From assembly GCA_948146395.1 (NCBI GenBank), contig OX411544.1, positions 39,973,419 through 40,037,418 of the forward strand: 64,000 bases of DNA. The letters run 5' to 3'. Source of the DNA: Fragum whitleyi (taxonomy: Eukaryota > Mollusca > Bivalvia > Cardiida > Cardiidae). How positions within the stretch are numbered: the first letter of the stretch is position 1; the number at the start of each line of letters is the position of its first letter. Below, piece after piece: positions 48,441 through 58,933 of the stretch. The notes beneath the pieces were generated by a model. The model was given only the letters and a program-made list of their open reading frames with translations, had not been told where the DNA came from and did not search any database. The position numbers and the translations under genes are program-made.

Positions 48441-48612
48441 AGAACACGTGGCTCTTTACAAGAGTGCCAAGTTTCAATTAAATGTTTCCGAAGGATACGA
48501 CGACAACGAAATCAAGGCTAGAGTATTACCCCGGGTTGTCTCCAAAATCAACCGAGCTCAAAACGAAGACATTGGCGATTGCACCATAGCTTTGACAATA
48601 AAATATATTTAG
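48298..48612 (+). CDS. Hypothetical ORF, 104 aa, possible terminal exon
   Basis: The ORF runs from ATG at 48298 to TAG. The first ~36 codons lie in the third tandem unit. The same reading (DNDYDNKSS.YARLLG...ILSRK.. IIPTR) is open in the second unit at about 47466-47574 with mostly conservative changes. The C-terminal part is unique, hydrophilic and contains FQLNVSEGYDDNEIKARVL. I recognise no family. An acceptor-like TTCTTTTGGTAG lies upstream, but reading from it meets a stop before the ATG, so either the ATG is the real start or this is not an exon. AATAAA overlaps the last codons (48598-48603). Confidence 0.4.
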   Translation: MFLYDNDYDNKSSLYARLLGNGQGIQILSRKMGIIPTRMHQELPPPPIEHVALYKSAKFQLNVSEGYDDNEIKARVLPRVVSKINRAQNEDIGDCTIALTIKYI

Positions 48613-48869
48613 TATTTCATTCAAAGACAGTCGGTTAATTAGATTATTTGTAAACCATGGCCCCGATATCTATTGATATTGTTTAAGTTAAAATATTAAT
48701 GAATATAAGGACACTATTTTATTTTTTTGCGTTTTTTTTTATAAACGTGGTATTGGTTTTCATGCATTTGTTTTTGCAGATCTTGCAACAAATTCAGCTT
48801 TTTCTTTATTGCTTTTCAGTAGGTTATCGAAAATCAAAGGTATGTTATCATTTGATAAACCCATCGCCC

Positions 48870-48968
48870 AAACAGTGAAATTATCAAAAACGTATATCCC
48901 AACTCCACCTCTCCTGAAAATATACATTTTGTTGTTCACTCAATTAAATATAAATCGATCTTACACTG

Positions 48969-48999
<31 letters not shown>

Positions 49000-49010
49000 A
49001 ATTATCCCCC
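48870..49010. repeat. Interspersed repeat with A tract
   Basis: CAGTGAAATTATCAAAAACG, TTGTTGTTCACTCAATTAAA and TAAATCGATCTTACACTGAA match 60150-60490. A run of about 30 A follows the last block (48969-48998). Confidence 0.65.
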
Positions 49011-49164
49011 ATATCATCAAATCTGACAAAAAAGAGAATCGTGATAACACTAGAAAGATAATTGAGTCTGTGCGTGACATTTTCAACAATTTTACTTGCG
49101 CCAAAAGGGCCAACAATACTGCATGTAGCATAATTGGAAGTTTGCCAGACTCTCTTAAGACACT

Positions 49165-49345
49165 TTGATGCCTTATCTTTCTCCAAGGCGCAAAGGGAAA
49201 ATCCTGGCCAGACTGTGCAGATGCATAGGCTGACCAGGGTCTTTGATTGGCTCACATTTGAAATTGTTGGAAATGTCACGCTCTGACTCAAATTACATCG
49301 GCACATGTAATTACATTTTTGCGAGTCAAGGGTATCGAAGCGATA
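49165..49345. repeat. Clam-type interspersed repeat fragment
   Basis: AAAATCCTGGCCAGACTGTG and GCATAGGCTGACCAGGGTCT resemble a CTGACCAG...CTGGCCAGA repeat; the same words occur at 7940-7980. The following 49350-49640 is simple AT-rich DNA. Confidence 0.45.
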
Positions 49346-49659
49346 GCTTCTTCTGGATAAATAAGACAAAAAATAAGACAAAAAATATGTGATATTTTAT
49401 TAATTCCTATACTATTTTGAAATATCTTTGCTTTTGGGGAAGAATTATTTTGGTGAATCAGAAAATCTCCTCGTTGTCCACCGTAAATGTTTGTCGAAGT
49501 AATTTTGGATAGATTGAATCACCAATATAAAAAAACAATATTATTATTTAATTAAAATCAATTAAAATAAATAAGCACATATTTAAATAATGAAGATAAA
49601 TTAAAACAATAAACAAATAAAATTATTAAATTTGGTTTTTTTTAAATTAATTCATTTTT

Positions 49660-49691
49660 AAGTTGGAATGCGGAGCAATTCCAACTTAGAT
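49660..49691. repeat. Short hairpin
   Basis: TAAGTTGGAAT and its exact inverse around GCGGAGCA. Confidence 0.75.
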
Positions 49692-50011
49692 TTAACAAAA
49701 CCGCAAAATGAACACAAGATAATTTCATTTCGGGTTTTTTGAGAACACATATCACGTGAACAGGATGTGAATACACTTCGGCCTATTTTGTATATCTCAA
49801 CTTGACAAAGACATACAGTTTATATCATCAAAAGTAATAATGCTGTACAATTACACAACTATCACTTCGTGTATTTTATTAACACGCTAATTTTTGTTTT
49901 AAGCGATATTTATTAAAAGTTGCGTACGAATATATTAGTATCACATGTTTGCAATACTATATTTGGAAATCATGTGATAAGTCAAGTCCAATAAGGTCAG
50001 CAATTGACAAT

Positions 50012-50140
50012 TAGCACTAACCAATCACGTGATCTGCTTATTTGGCAATGTCGCGATCTGTTTTCTCAGTAGTGTGGCAATAGCACAGACCAATCACGTG
50101 ATCTGCTTATTTGGTAAGGTCGCGACCTGTTTTTCGTAGA
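50012..50140. promoter_or_regulatory. Two tandem 69-bp units with CCAAT and CACGTG
   Basis: CCAATCACGTGATCTGCTTA occurs at 50021 and again at 50090, inside units also sharing TTTGG.AA.GTCGCGA.CTG. Each has a CCAAT box directly joined to the palindromic E-box ATCACGTGAT. A further TATCACGTGA lies at 49750. CACGTG is the site of USF/MITF/TFE-type bHLH factors. No transcription start or gene immediately downstream can be shown, so the regulatory role is inference. Confidence 0.4.
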
Positions 50141-50537
50141 ATTATGTTATAGCTTCTTTAAAGGTATAGTTTCTCTTTCTGAACGACCTTATTACACATT
50201 CAACTTTTGACAAAGTGTATATTGTCAATTTCTGTCTAAGCTACGATATAAATACCTTTTCTTAAAGTGATGATACATTTTTAAAGTTAATAAATATTTT
50301 TGCAACATATTGTCGTTTGTTTTCCGTCATATTGCAGTTATCTACATGAATGTTTCATTGTAAAAACCCAATACTCATCCAATAAGACCCTTACGACCAC
50401 ATCTTTAATTTACTTATGAATATCTTTGCCTAATTGCATTCCAACACCAAGACAATTTGCCATTTGAAACAAACCAACTAGTTCAACTTGTTTTCTTCAC
50501 GTTCTTCCACATCAACACGTTTTAGAACACCATCATA

Positions 50538-50963
50538 CAGTTAGTTATATCGTGAAATTGACATTCATCTCATAAAAACATTCTTAATCGCTCACTCTGC
50601 GCTCCATTCATTCATTCCAAACACTCACTCAAACCATTCAAAAAACACTCAAAGTTAATTAAAAAAATCAACATGTACATTCAAAATGAATTAAGAAAGA
50701 ACCAAATCGCGATTTTACTGACATAAATGAAATTTGAAACGTCTGATTGGTTCTTGACGAAATAGCAAGCTATTGCTTGAACTCTTATGCATATTTTATA
50801 TAGGTTTTATATATCGCTAATTTTGTTCATCCTGAAGAAAATAAGCGACATTGGATTCCCTCCCTTAAATTTCACTCATAACTCGCTCCGCTCACTCATT
50901 CAACATCATGCTTAAATCATTCCAAAATCGTTCACCTTATCAGTTTCACGATGTTATTAACTG
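50538..50963 (-). mobile_element. MITE-A copy
   Basis: CAGTTAGTTATATCGTGAAA to ...CGATGTTATTAACTG with TA flanks. The hairpin side reads TATCGCTAATTTTGTTCATC...AAAATAAGCGACATTGG, partly degraded. Confidence 0.88.
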
Positions 50964-51449
50964 TACCCCCAGCTCAGAAGAAGAGGAGCATAATTATAAT
51001 GATTTCATCATGTCTGTCTCTCAGTCCATTGACCTTTTGATAAACGAAGAAGCAATTACCCTACAATAACGAAACTTTACACAAATATTGCCCATGACCC
51101 AAAGAAATGCGCTATTGTATCGGGGTCATACATGTCACGGGCATCAGTAAATTTTAACAGTTAACAGTTTCCACTCTAACTGAACAACCAATTGACCAAA
51201 ATCATTAAACTTGACACAAACTTGTCTTGAGATTCCAACTCATGAAGTAAAAGACTTCCCTCCGAAAATAGCTTTTCATCATGGAAAAATCACTTGTTGA
51301 GGTCCACTTTGCGACACGTTTAATTAAATATGTAATTGATATCTCATATGTAGCAGAAATGTATTGAAAAATACTATAAACTGTTTTGAGTGTATAAGGT
51401 CGTCTGTGCGTCAATTAGTCGGCTGTATGGTCTGTATCATTTTCTTCCT

Positions 51450-51740
51450 TTTTAGCTCACCTTACCACAACGTGCTCAATTGGAGCTTTAGAATCACCCT
51501 GACTCCGTCGTCCGTCGTGTGTCGTCACCTTTATTAATTCTTCTTCTTCTCCTAAACCGCTGGGCAAATTTCAATGAAATTTTGCCATAATGTTCCCTGG
51601 ATGATCCTTTTCAAAAATGTCGCTATATTCTAATTGGCCAATAAATATGGGTATGGCAGGGCGGGGCTTATTTTGAGCCCAAAATCTTTGAACGACATCT
51701 CCTCCTGAACCACTGGGCAGATTTCATCAGATTTAGGCCT
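51450..51740. repeat. Degraded palindromic tip plus array units
   Basis: TTTTTAGCTCACCTTACCAC...CGTGCTCAATTGGAGCT is a decayed form of the tip at 31139. It is followed by CCGTCGTCCGTCGTGTGTCG and one to two units with TTCTCCTAAACCGCTGGGC and GGCAGGGCGGGGCTTATTTT, close to array sequence at 20560-20780. 51745-52640 holds no recognised gene. Confidence 0.65.
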
Positions 51741-52641
51741 GTATAGCGATTCAGGGGTTTAAGCGTCTCTCGTAGTTAAAATACATTGATTATATATACG
51801 CCCGTCAAAAGACGAGACGTATTATGTGATCACCTGTGGTGGGCGGGAGGCGTCAGCTTCGTTAGTAGCTTAAGGTCACCGTCTCTCGAACGCATTCCAA
51901 CTTATCAGTACTTTCAGTACTTTGATTTATCTATTGGTTTCTCTTATGCCATCTAATGTGTTTAAAGAAAAGCCTGTTGGAATAGAAGAAAAAAAAACAC
52001 AACCGGAATTAAACAATAAATATGAAAATTCAAGTAAATTATCATTTCTATTAAAGCCCCCGTCTGTGTTCATGACCATTTCCAAAACACAAGATAATGA
52101 TTCATTTTACTTATAACTGACAGGAAGCAGCAGAAGGTATCAAGTTGTCTTATCAAAAGAGAATACCTTACGCCCTGAATATCGCATTTTGCAAATATGA
52201 AAAACGGTTATAATTGAATTGTTATTCAAATTAGACTCTGCGAATTTTTGAAAACGACCCCATGATTACCTTTACGCCAACAAGTCGGAAGTGTCTTCCT
52301 CAAATCACATCAATCACTTCTTTAATTCCAAATTGTCAGGGTGTAATTTTCATTAATTTCCATTAAGTTTCTATGTCAACAATTACAGAAATCCGGACGT
52401 TTATTGGATAGATACTTATTATTTTTGCTCAAGATAGAAAAAAAACCCTCTGAGTTCTAAATCAACAAAACTAATTTTAAGAATCGTATCAATCCTATTT
52501 AAGGGTGGAAAAAAAGAAAAAAAATGTTAAAAATGATATATGAATATGACTTTAAGCGGTTGTTTCATTCTTTTTATACATGTTTTCGATCCGTTTTCAT
52601 CAATCTTAAGTACATATACATTGCGATTAACTACGAATTTA

Positions 52642-55600
52642 TTATAAGCTAGAAATAAGACATCCCATAAAGGACGTGAAACGAGCACCATATAAGTACG
52701 CATCTGTTTGTGGATATAAGACCTCTAACCAGACCTCGTTGCCTATATTTAGCTGTGTCACTACAGTTATGGAACCTTGATCATGGCTTGGACTTCCGTA
52801 GGCGTACATTCGTCCAAGAATAGCTCCGTCTTTCATCATGTTAATTTCAATATCACTATGCGGTGGTAATGCTGCTAAAACAGACGCTGAAAAAATGTAG
52901 ATTCCATTCTTTGGAGCAATAAAGACACCGTGCTGGTTGTGGTAGCCATTTCCAGTGTTTAGCAAAACCACATCGAGAACGATGTTTTGGCCTAAACCGA
53001 GATGAGAAACAGTGGCTTTGTCGGTGGTAGCGTGGAAAGCAACTGTGTCTTCAAAAATGCCGCGCTTTTCTACAGTCTTATTCTTTGTTGAAGCTGTGAA
53101 AAAGAAAAATGCGCTCCATTACTTCACCGCACAAATCAATCCAAAGAAATTAAATCGGCCGAAAACAACATTCAAATTTTAAAGACAAAATAAGCATTAG
53201 AATATGTTCAAAAAGAATTTCTATAGGTAATAACTAAAATAAGTAAATAATAGAAAATGTATCATAACTTTCTATTGAAAAACAAGAGGACCATGATGGT
53301 CCTAATTCGATGAACTTAGTCTCCTTGACTTCTCCCTTAGCAATTTAAATTGATTGATTGATTGAATGGAGTTTTACTCAGCTTTCAAGATTTTGTCAGT
53401 TATATCGCGGCAGCTGGAGCACCTAACAATGGATTCCTGGTATTTCTCTCACCAGTACAACCATCACATCCTTTCCTAGCCTCCAGCTGCTATCTCACAT
53501 AGGTCTACGATTATCAACCCATTTGTGAGAGACTCATATTCGGAAATTATGAATGGCCATTAAAACAAAAGTTAATTTTATTCCTATGATCCCTGCATAA
53601 GTTTCTAGCATTTTCTAAACTGGTTCTGAACAAGGGATTCATCCTTAAACAAGACAAAAACATACCGAATAAAAAAAAACACCCAAACGGGATAAAGAGA
53701 ATAATTGCCCCTTTTCCTTTATTTACTCATAGGACAATACATTTTTCAATGAGGATTGTTCTTTTGACTAGAAATACATTCTTACCAAATTTTATGAAGG
53801 TTGTACAGGAATTTTGGCTCCTAGAGTGTAAGCAAGAAAATTTGTCATTAAGGCCCAATTTATTTGTGATATCAAATAGATCCTTCTAATTTTCTATAGC
53901 TTTCACCCTTGTACCCTTTTGCCCCAACAGACAATTTAACAAAGTTTCACATATAGTAGGCCACATTCGGTGGCCTCTGGACTGTACACAAGAAGTTCTG
54001 CATCAAGGGCCCCTTTCCTGGGAAATGGCAGGAATCCTATCAAGTTTCTATAGGCTTCATCCTTGTAGCCTGACCAATATTCTTACCAAGTTGTATGAAG
54101 ATTGGGCCATATATGTGGCAAATAGGGTGTAAGCAAGAAATTTATCAATCAGGCCCCTTTTACCATTTTATGGGATGGAACCTTCCCATTTTCAATAGGG
54201 TTCAGCTTTGTGATATGACCTATATTCTGACCAAGTTTCATGAAGATTGGGCCATTTCTATAGCATCTAGAGTGTAGAACAAGAAAATTTTCATAAGTAA
54301 AATGAATCATTTTCTAATAAAATTTTGCAACCTCACACTTTCTTTTCTGTATATTTCTTGGCTGCCATATGCTATTCATAATCTAGCATTTAAGGCATCA
54401 ATTTGTCAAACAACTTTGAAATTGGCCTTAAAACCATTAAAGCGGGCTCAATCCTACGTTAAAATCCTGAGTAAAGTACAGTTAACTATGAATCGTCTCT
54501 TTACTGGCTGACATTTTAAAATAAGAATTGGTGAAACAATAGATGAGAGTTGTCACTGGTCTGATATTAGAAGGCATAAAACCACTTACAAATGTTTACT
54601 GAATAAGTTCTAAAATCCTTCCCTAAGGTTCTTATGACACATGGGTCAAGGAATACTATATAATCGTTATTTAACAATTCCATTTGGCTGCCATCTTGAC
54701 TACCATACTCTTTTCTTATGTCATAATATGCATCTATTATGTCATATACTTCTGATGTTAAACTTAACCAGCAAGTAAACCAAAAAAAAAAAAAAACAAC
54801 TTGAAGATTGTCATAGTGATCTACTGAGCTGTTAGCGTATCATTTGATAGCCCTGGCTGCCATCTCGATTTACTCAAATTGCTTAATGACGACAAGATGC
54901 CACCAGACAGATTCTGGTTAGGGAAGGCCTTGGGTACAAGAATCAGTCAAGAAAAACTTTAAACCTACTTCCGGATCAAGCTTGATTTCTACCGGACTAT
55001 TTAAAATACATGAATACTCAAAGATTCCCTAGCACCAACGCTTCTTTAATCAATAATTTCCGTGTCTTTTCAAATTCAGATCACAAAAAGTTGTAAATTG
55101 GTTGATTTTAATGAGTTTGACAAGTTTTTAGAGGAAAAAGTATTTAAAAATGATATATAACTTAGGATGTAGACCAAACAGGATGACACACAAGTTAGTA
55201 CTGTTTCCGAAAAAGAGACAGAAAGGAAAAAAAAAATCAAATTTGACAAAAATAAAAATTTTCCATCATAGGGCACTGATTCAATACTAAGTATGAATGC
55301 CGTGATTGTCAATAACAGCTAAACAGCGTTTCTGCATATTCCTGATTGAGTTCACGGTCAATTCGTCCATAAGGATATTTCCATATAGCCGCAGTTTTTA
55401 GCCCGTCGGACATTAAATCTACAGGTCCCGTGTTCGATTCCCGGCGGCGGAACTCATTCTTTCCGACTATTTGTCTCTCACCAATGGGTTTATAATCGTA
55501 GACCTATGTTAGATAGCAGCTTGAGGCTAGGAAAAGATGTGATGATTTTACTGGTGAGAGATATTCCAGGAATCCATTATTAGGTGCCCCAGCCACCGAG

Positions 55601-57392
55601 ATATAACTGAAAAAATGTTGAAAGCGGCGTTAAACTCCATTCAATCAAACAATGTACCGAAAAAGTCTACATTCTGAAAGACTTATTCCCAGAGTATCGG
55701 AACGTCTTTCTTTAATTGCTGAAGAATTTAAATTCGGTTTATCAGATTCACAATCACCATTTGCTACAAATTTCTCCAGTGGGCTTGATTGTTTCTTTAA
55801 CTCAGTGTTCTCGGCATTCGGACGACGAACTTCACACTTCAGCTTTTCGATCTCTCTTTCGAATTTGCTAGATTTTGATGCGAAGTTTTCGACTCTGGAC
55901 TAGCTGTTTCTCTGAAATGATAAGCAAAATAAGTTAATCGTCACAACTTAACACGGCATTCTTCTAAGACATCATGATAATGATAACTTGAATGAGTATC
56001 GAACGATTTCGTTTTTGAATTGAAAAAGTTTGATGAGCACACATCCGTAATAATTGCTTATTTCGTTAAAAACGAACGAAAATAATGATTCTTTTGATTA
56101 CGACCTTGGTGTAATACTGTTTCTCCATACTGCGTGTTCTTTAAAAAGACCACACGTGTCTTTGCGGACCAATCCGAAGAAGCCTTCCACGCCAACCAAT
56201 TAAACCATGGGGAGATTAAACGATTTGAATGAAGATGTGGGCATTTCGGACCTCTTCCGATCTTTTTTATAATTTCCAGGTTCGGGGAGTTATGAACGAT
56301 AAGGGTTAATGTATGGAATGCTTGGAATGGTACTCTGAGTGACAAAGAATGGTTTTGATTGTTTGTGTGTCAGTTTGGCGCGATGTTATTTTGTGTATTT
56401 GTTCGCTTAAAATATTGGATTTCGAAACGGTAGTCTTCTTATATTATGTAAAGCATATCGAGAAGAAAATATTGTGACAAAATTGCTTTTCAGCATACAT
56501 AAACATTTTTTTTAACAGCGAGTCAGAACCCATTTTTGTAACCTAAGGTTGAAAGAAAGGCCGCGGTAAAGTGTGTCTCATTTATTTCATAATGATGTCA
56601 TTTTAGGTTCGTGTAAAGTGTTTGAAACCCAATTTTAAGGGCACTTCATTAGCCGAGTCCCTTTGATGGGTCACATTATATATTTTATTACCAGACAAAA
56701 ACCATGGCGAATTCATGACAGAGTCGGGGCGATTTTAGTAATAAAATGCTGTTTTTAGAAGACTGGAAAGTCTTAAGAAATAAAGACGACTCAACTTAGA
56801 TTACTACACAGGTCGTGAGATTAAACTCTAAAGGGTCCTACAGTTAACAACATCGTAAAATTGACAAGGTGAATGATTTTGGAAAGAATAAGGAATGAAA
56901 TTGAATGAGTGTGTGGAGCGAGTTTTGAGTGAATTTAATGGGAGGTAATCCTATATCGCAAATTTTGTTCAGGATGAACAAAATTATCGATATTGATTAC
57001 CCCCCTTTAATAAAAATGCAATAAAAGTTATATACATAGCTTCCCATTTCTCCAAGAACCTATGTGACGTTAACAATTTGAATGATGTCAGTGAAATCGC
57101 GATTGTTCTCTATCCAAATTTATTTTGCAAGACGTTGTTGATTCTATATTTTTTAATGGGTTTGATCGTTTTTTAATGTGTGATTGAAATGAATGAAGGG
57201 AGCGCTGAGTGATCGATTTAGAATGGTTTTGATTGAGGTGAATGTAAATTTCACGATGTAACTAACTGTACCTCTTACTTCCAAAGCATTCACTCGATAT
57301 ATCAGTAACCTTACTTCTTCATCCGTTATTTCCCTACAAAACACGGATAGGAAATACGAAAAAGTAAACCATATGGTCACGACTCTATTCAT
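52642..57392 (-). CDS. Secreted coiled-coil C1q-domain protein, 3 exons
   Basis: Exon 1 is 57392-57279: 38 codons with signal peptide MNRVVTIWFTFSYFLSVFC and the start of a coiled coil, donor GGAA|GTAAGA, phase 0. Exon 2 is best read from 55899 (after ...CAGCTAG) to about 55758 (ATG|GTGATT, phase 1): heptad-rich FEREIEKLKCEVRRPNAENT. Exon 3 is 53093-52642, acceptor TTTTTCTTTTTCACAG. Its C1q domain runs from AFHATTDKATVSHLG over NTGNGYHNQHGVFIAPKNGI and YIFSASVL to TSFMGCLI at the C-terminus. The model gives 235 residues. In bivalves such proteins are secreted pattern-recognition lectins of innate immunity, usually oligomeric through the coiled coil. The exon 2 start is doubtful (see findings), and its donor could also be the GAAT|GTAGAC site downstream, so exon 2 or the whole gene may be damaged. 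Confidence 0.82.
53350..53540 (-). mobile_element. SINE fragment in C1q intron 2
   Basis: Starts at the tail (TTGATTGATTGATTGAATGG), then the complement of the conserved region (CAGCTGGAGCACCTAACAAT, GGTCTACGATTATCAACCC). The tRNA head is missing; it stops after TTTGTGAGAGAC. Confidence 0.8.
53700..54300. repeat. Diverged tandem units, ~150 bp, in C1q intron 2
   Basis: Blocks with TTCTTACCAAGTTGTATGAA-GATTGGGCCAT, then a TAGAGTGTAAGCAAGAAA block and then a CCCCTTT block recur near 53770, 54075 and 54230. This is the same architecture as the arrays at 1-1690 and 31200-31760. Short ORFs at 54095 and 54302 are chance. Confidence 0.6.
55385..55650 (+). mobile_element. Near-complete tRNA-derived SINE in C1q intron 2
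   Basis: The head has GTCCCGTGTTCGATTCCCGG, a good B box; the A-box side is degraded. The body reads GTAGACCTATGTTAGATAGC and CATTATTAGGTGCCCCAGCC. The 3' part reads GAAAGCGGCGTTAAACTCC followed by ATTCAATCAAAC. Truncated relatives are at 20841, 25571, 53350 and 58003. It resembles a widespread molluscan tRNA-SINE; no exact family name is claimed. Confidence 0.8.
56150..56396 (+). mobile_element. Old MITE-A right half in C1q intron 1
   Basis: GTGTCTTTGCGGACCAATCC, TGGAATGCTTGGAATGGTAC and ...GCGCGATGTTATTTTGTG are decayed versions of the TGTCTTCATGGAC subfamily's right half. The minus ORF over it is not a gene. Confidence 0.6.
56604..56668 (+). mobile_element. Terminal fragment of the 970-bp TTAA element
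   Basis: GGTTCGTGTAAAGTGTTTGA to CACTTCATTAGCCGAG matches the first ~55 bp of the elements at 57740 and 61778. It lies in C1q intron 1. Confidence 0.8.
56841..57268 (+). mobile_element. MITE-A in C1q intron 1, next to the donor
   Basis: CAGTTAACAACATCGTAAAA to ...GATGTAACTAACTG, with TA at 56839-56840 and 57269-57270. The hairpin is at 56938-57008. In the sense of the C1q gene the element begins 8 bp after the exon 1 boundary, leaving GTAAGAGG of the donor. Confidence 0.92.
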
Positions 57393-57739
57393 TTTGAAGA
57401 ATTTTTAAAGAGTATCATAGAGAATAGATACATGTAGTTATCTATGGTGTCTAACGAAAATGTGGGCTATCTCAATTTGATAGATAAGACAATGCCTATT
57501 AAGGACACAATCTCGAAATGCACCTTGAGATCCTTTTGGATTTTCTCATTTGACAATCTCAATAGATTAAGCTACCGGTCTGATTAAAACTATGTTTCAA
57601 TTTACAGTGAAAGTTCAAGGTTAAAAATTGTAAATAATTGTTAAGCACACTTGACTTTATTATGTCTGACTAATAAATATTTTAATTCGTAGACTAAATG
57701 AATATTCTATTATACATTATGCGCAATGCATACACTTAA

Positions 57740-58933
57740 GGTTCATGTAAAGTGTTTGAGACCCAGTTTTAAGGGCACTTCATTAGCCGAGAAAAAGCAG
57801 TATGTCCAGGTATTTTATATATCAAAATGAAGCTATTCATGAGCGCAAGCAGCTAAGCAACATAAGACCGCCATAGCTATAGCGGTATAGCCAAAGCATT
57901 GTGGAAAAGGGACATTTTGTACAGAACAAGCAACTGCATGACGTTTGGATAAAATTGCCCCATATTTAAACAAAGTACAGTCTTAAGTACTATCCAGGTA
58001 GTTTGTTTGTTTGAATGGGTTTAACGCCGCTTTCAACAATCTCGCAGTTATATCGTGGCGGCCGGAGCACCTAACAATGGATTCCTGGTATTTCTTTCAC
58101 CTGTACTACCATTACACCATTTCCTAGCCTCCGACTGCTATTTCACATAGGTTTACGATTATCTACCCATTGGTGAAAGACAAACGTCGGAAAGGATACT
58201 TGCCGCCACCACTATCCAGGTAGTACTACAACCGTTGATATAAAACTCGGTCTCAAAAGGCTCTTTTGAAAAAATCAATTTCCATTTATTTTGTCAAGAT
58301 ACATGTCAAACCGGTTTGGTCTGTTTTCAAAATAAATGTTAGGTATGGTGCAACATCACACCATAATACCGTGAATTATTTTCTGCGATTTATTCCAAAT
58401 TATAACTTTTTTTTCAATGCAATGATCTATAATAAATTACTATATATTCATCATTCTGTTAAATAGATATTGATATTTTGCTAAACAACCTTACAGGTAT
58501 ATAAACTATTTATGTCCATTTATGTTGTTATAACACACCATACCTTACACAGAACTACACGTTTACAAAATTAGAATGACATATAAGACACATGTGTTTA
58601 TAAAATAAGTCAAAATTAATTGCTTGCATAACTACGTTTTGGGCCCGAATTTTATACCAACGTTTGTAGTAGTACCTGAGTAGTACTTTATACTGTACTT
58701 TGTTAAAATATAAGCCAATTTTTTACAACAGTAATGCAGTTGCTTGTTCTGTGCAAAATGACCCTTTTCCACAATGTTTTGGCTATACCGCTATAGCTAT
58801 GGCAGTCTTATGTTGCTCAACTGCTTGGGCTCATTAATAGCTTCATTTTGGTACATAATATACCTGGACATACTGCTTTTTCTTGGCAAATACAGCGCCC
58901 TTATAATTTGGCTTCAAACACTTTACTTGAACC
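57740..58933. mobile_element. TTAA element with long inverted repeats, copy 1
   Basis: GGTTCATGTAAAGTGTTTGA to ...CTTTACTTGAACC, with TTAA on both sides (57736-57739, 58934-58937). The inverted repeats are long, about 230 bp, and include GACCGCCATAGCTATAGCGG and AACAAGCAACTGCATGACG. Without the SINE and its target repeat the length is about 970 bp, as in copy 2. No ORF with a transposase domain is present, so it is non-autonomous. Confidence 0.9.
58003..58210 (-). mobile_element. SINE inside the TTAA element, with target duplication
   Basis: 208 bp, 3' tail at the left (complement of TTGTTTGTTTGAATGGGTTT). It is flanked by the perfect 14-bp direct repeat ACTATCCAGGTAGT (57989-58002, 58211-58224). 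The second element copy has the single site ACCATCCAGGTAGTGCTAC at about 62028-62046. The tRNA head is absent, so the copy is 5'-truncated near GGCGGCAAG. Confidence 0.93.

Noticed and set aside
55652..55903. 83-codon plus-strand ORF
   Set aside because: It is the antisense of C1q exon 2, whose minus-strand reading is a clear coiled coil.
56058..56345. 95-codon minus-strand ORF as a C1q exon
   Set aside because: The DNA is an old MITE-A half; the translation shows neither signal peptide nor coiled coil.
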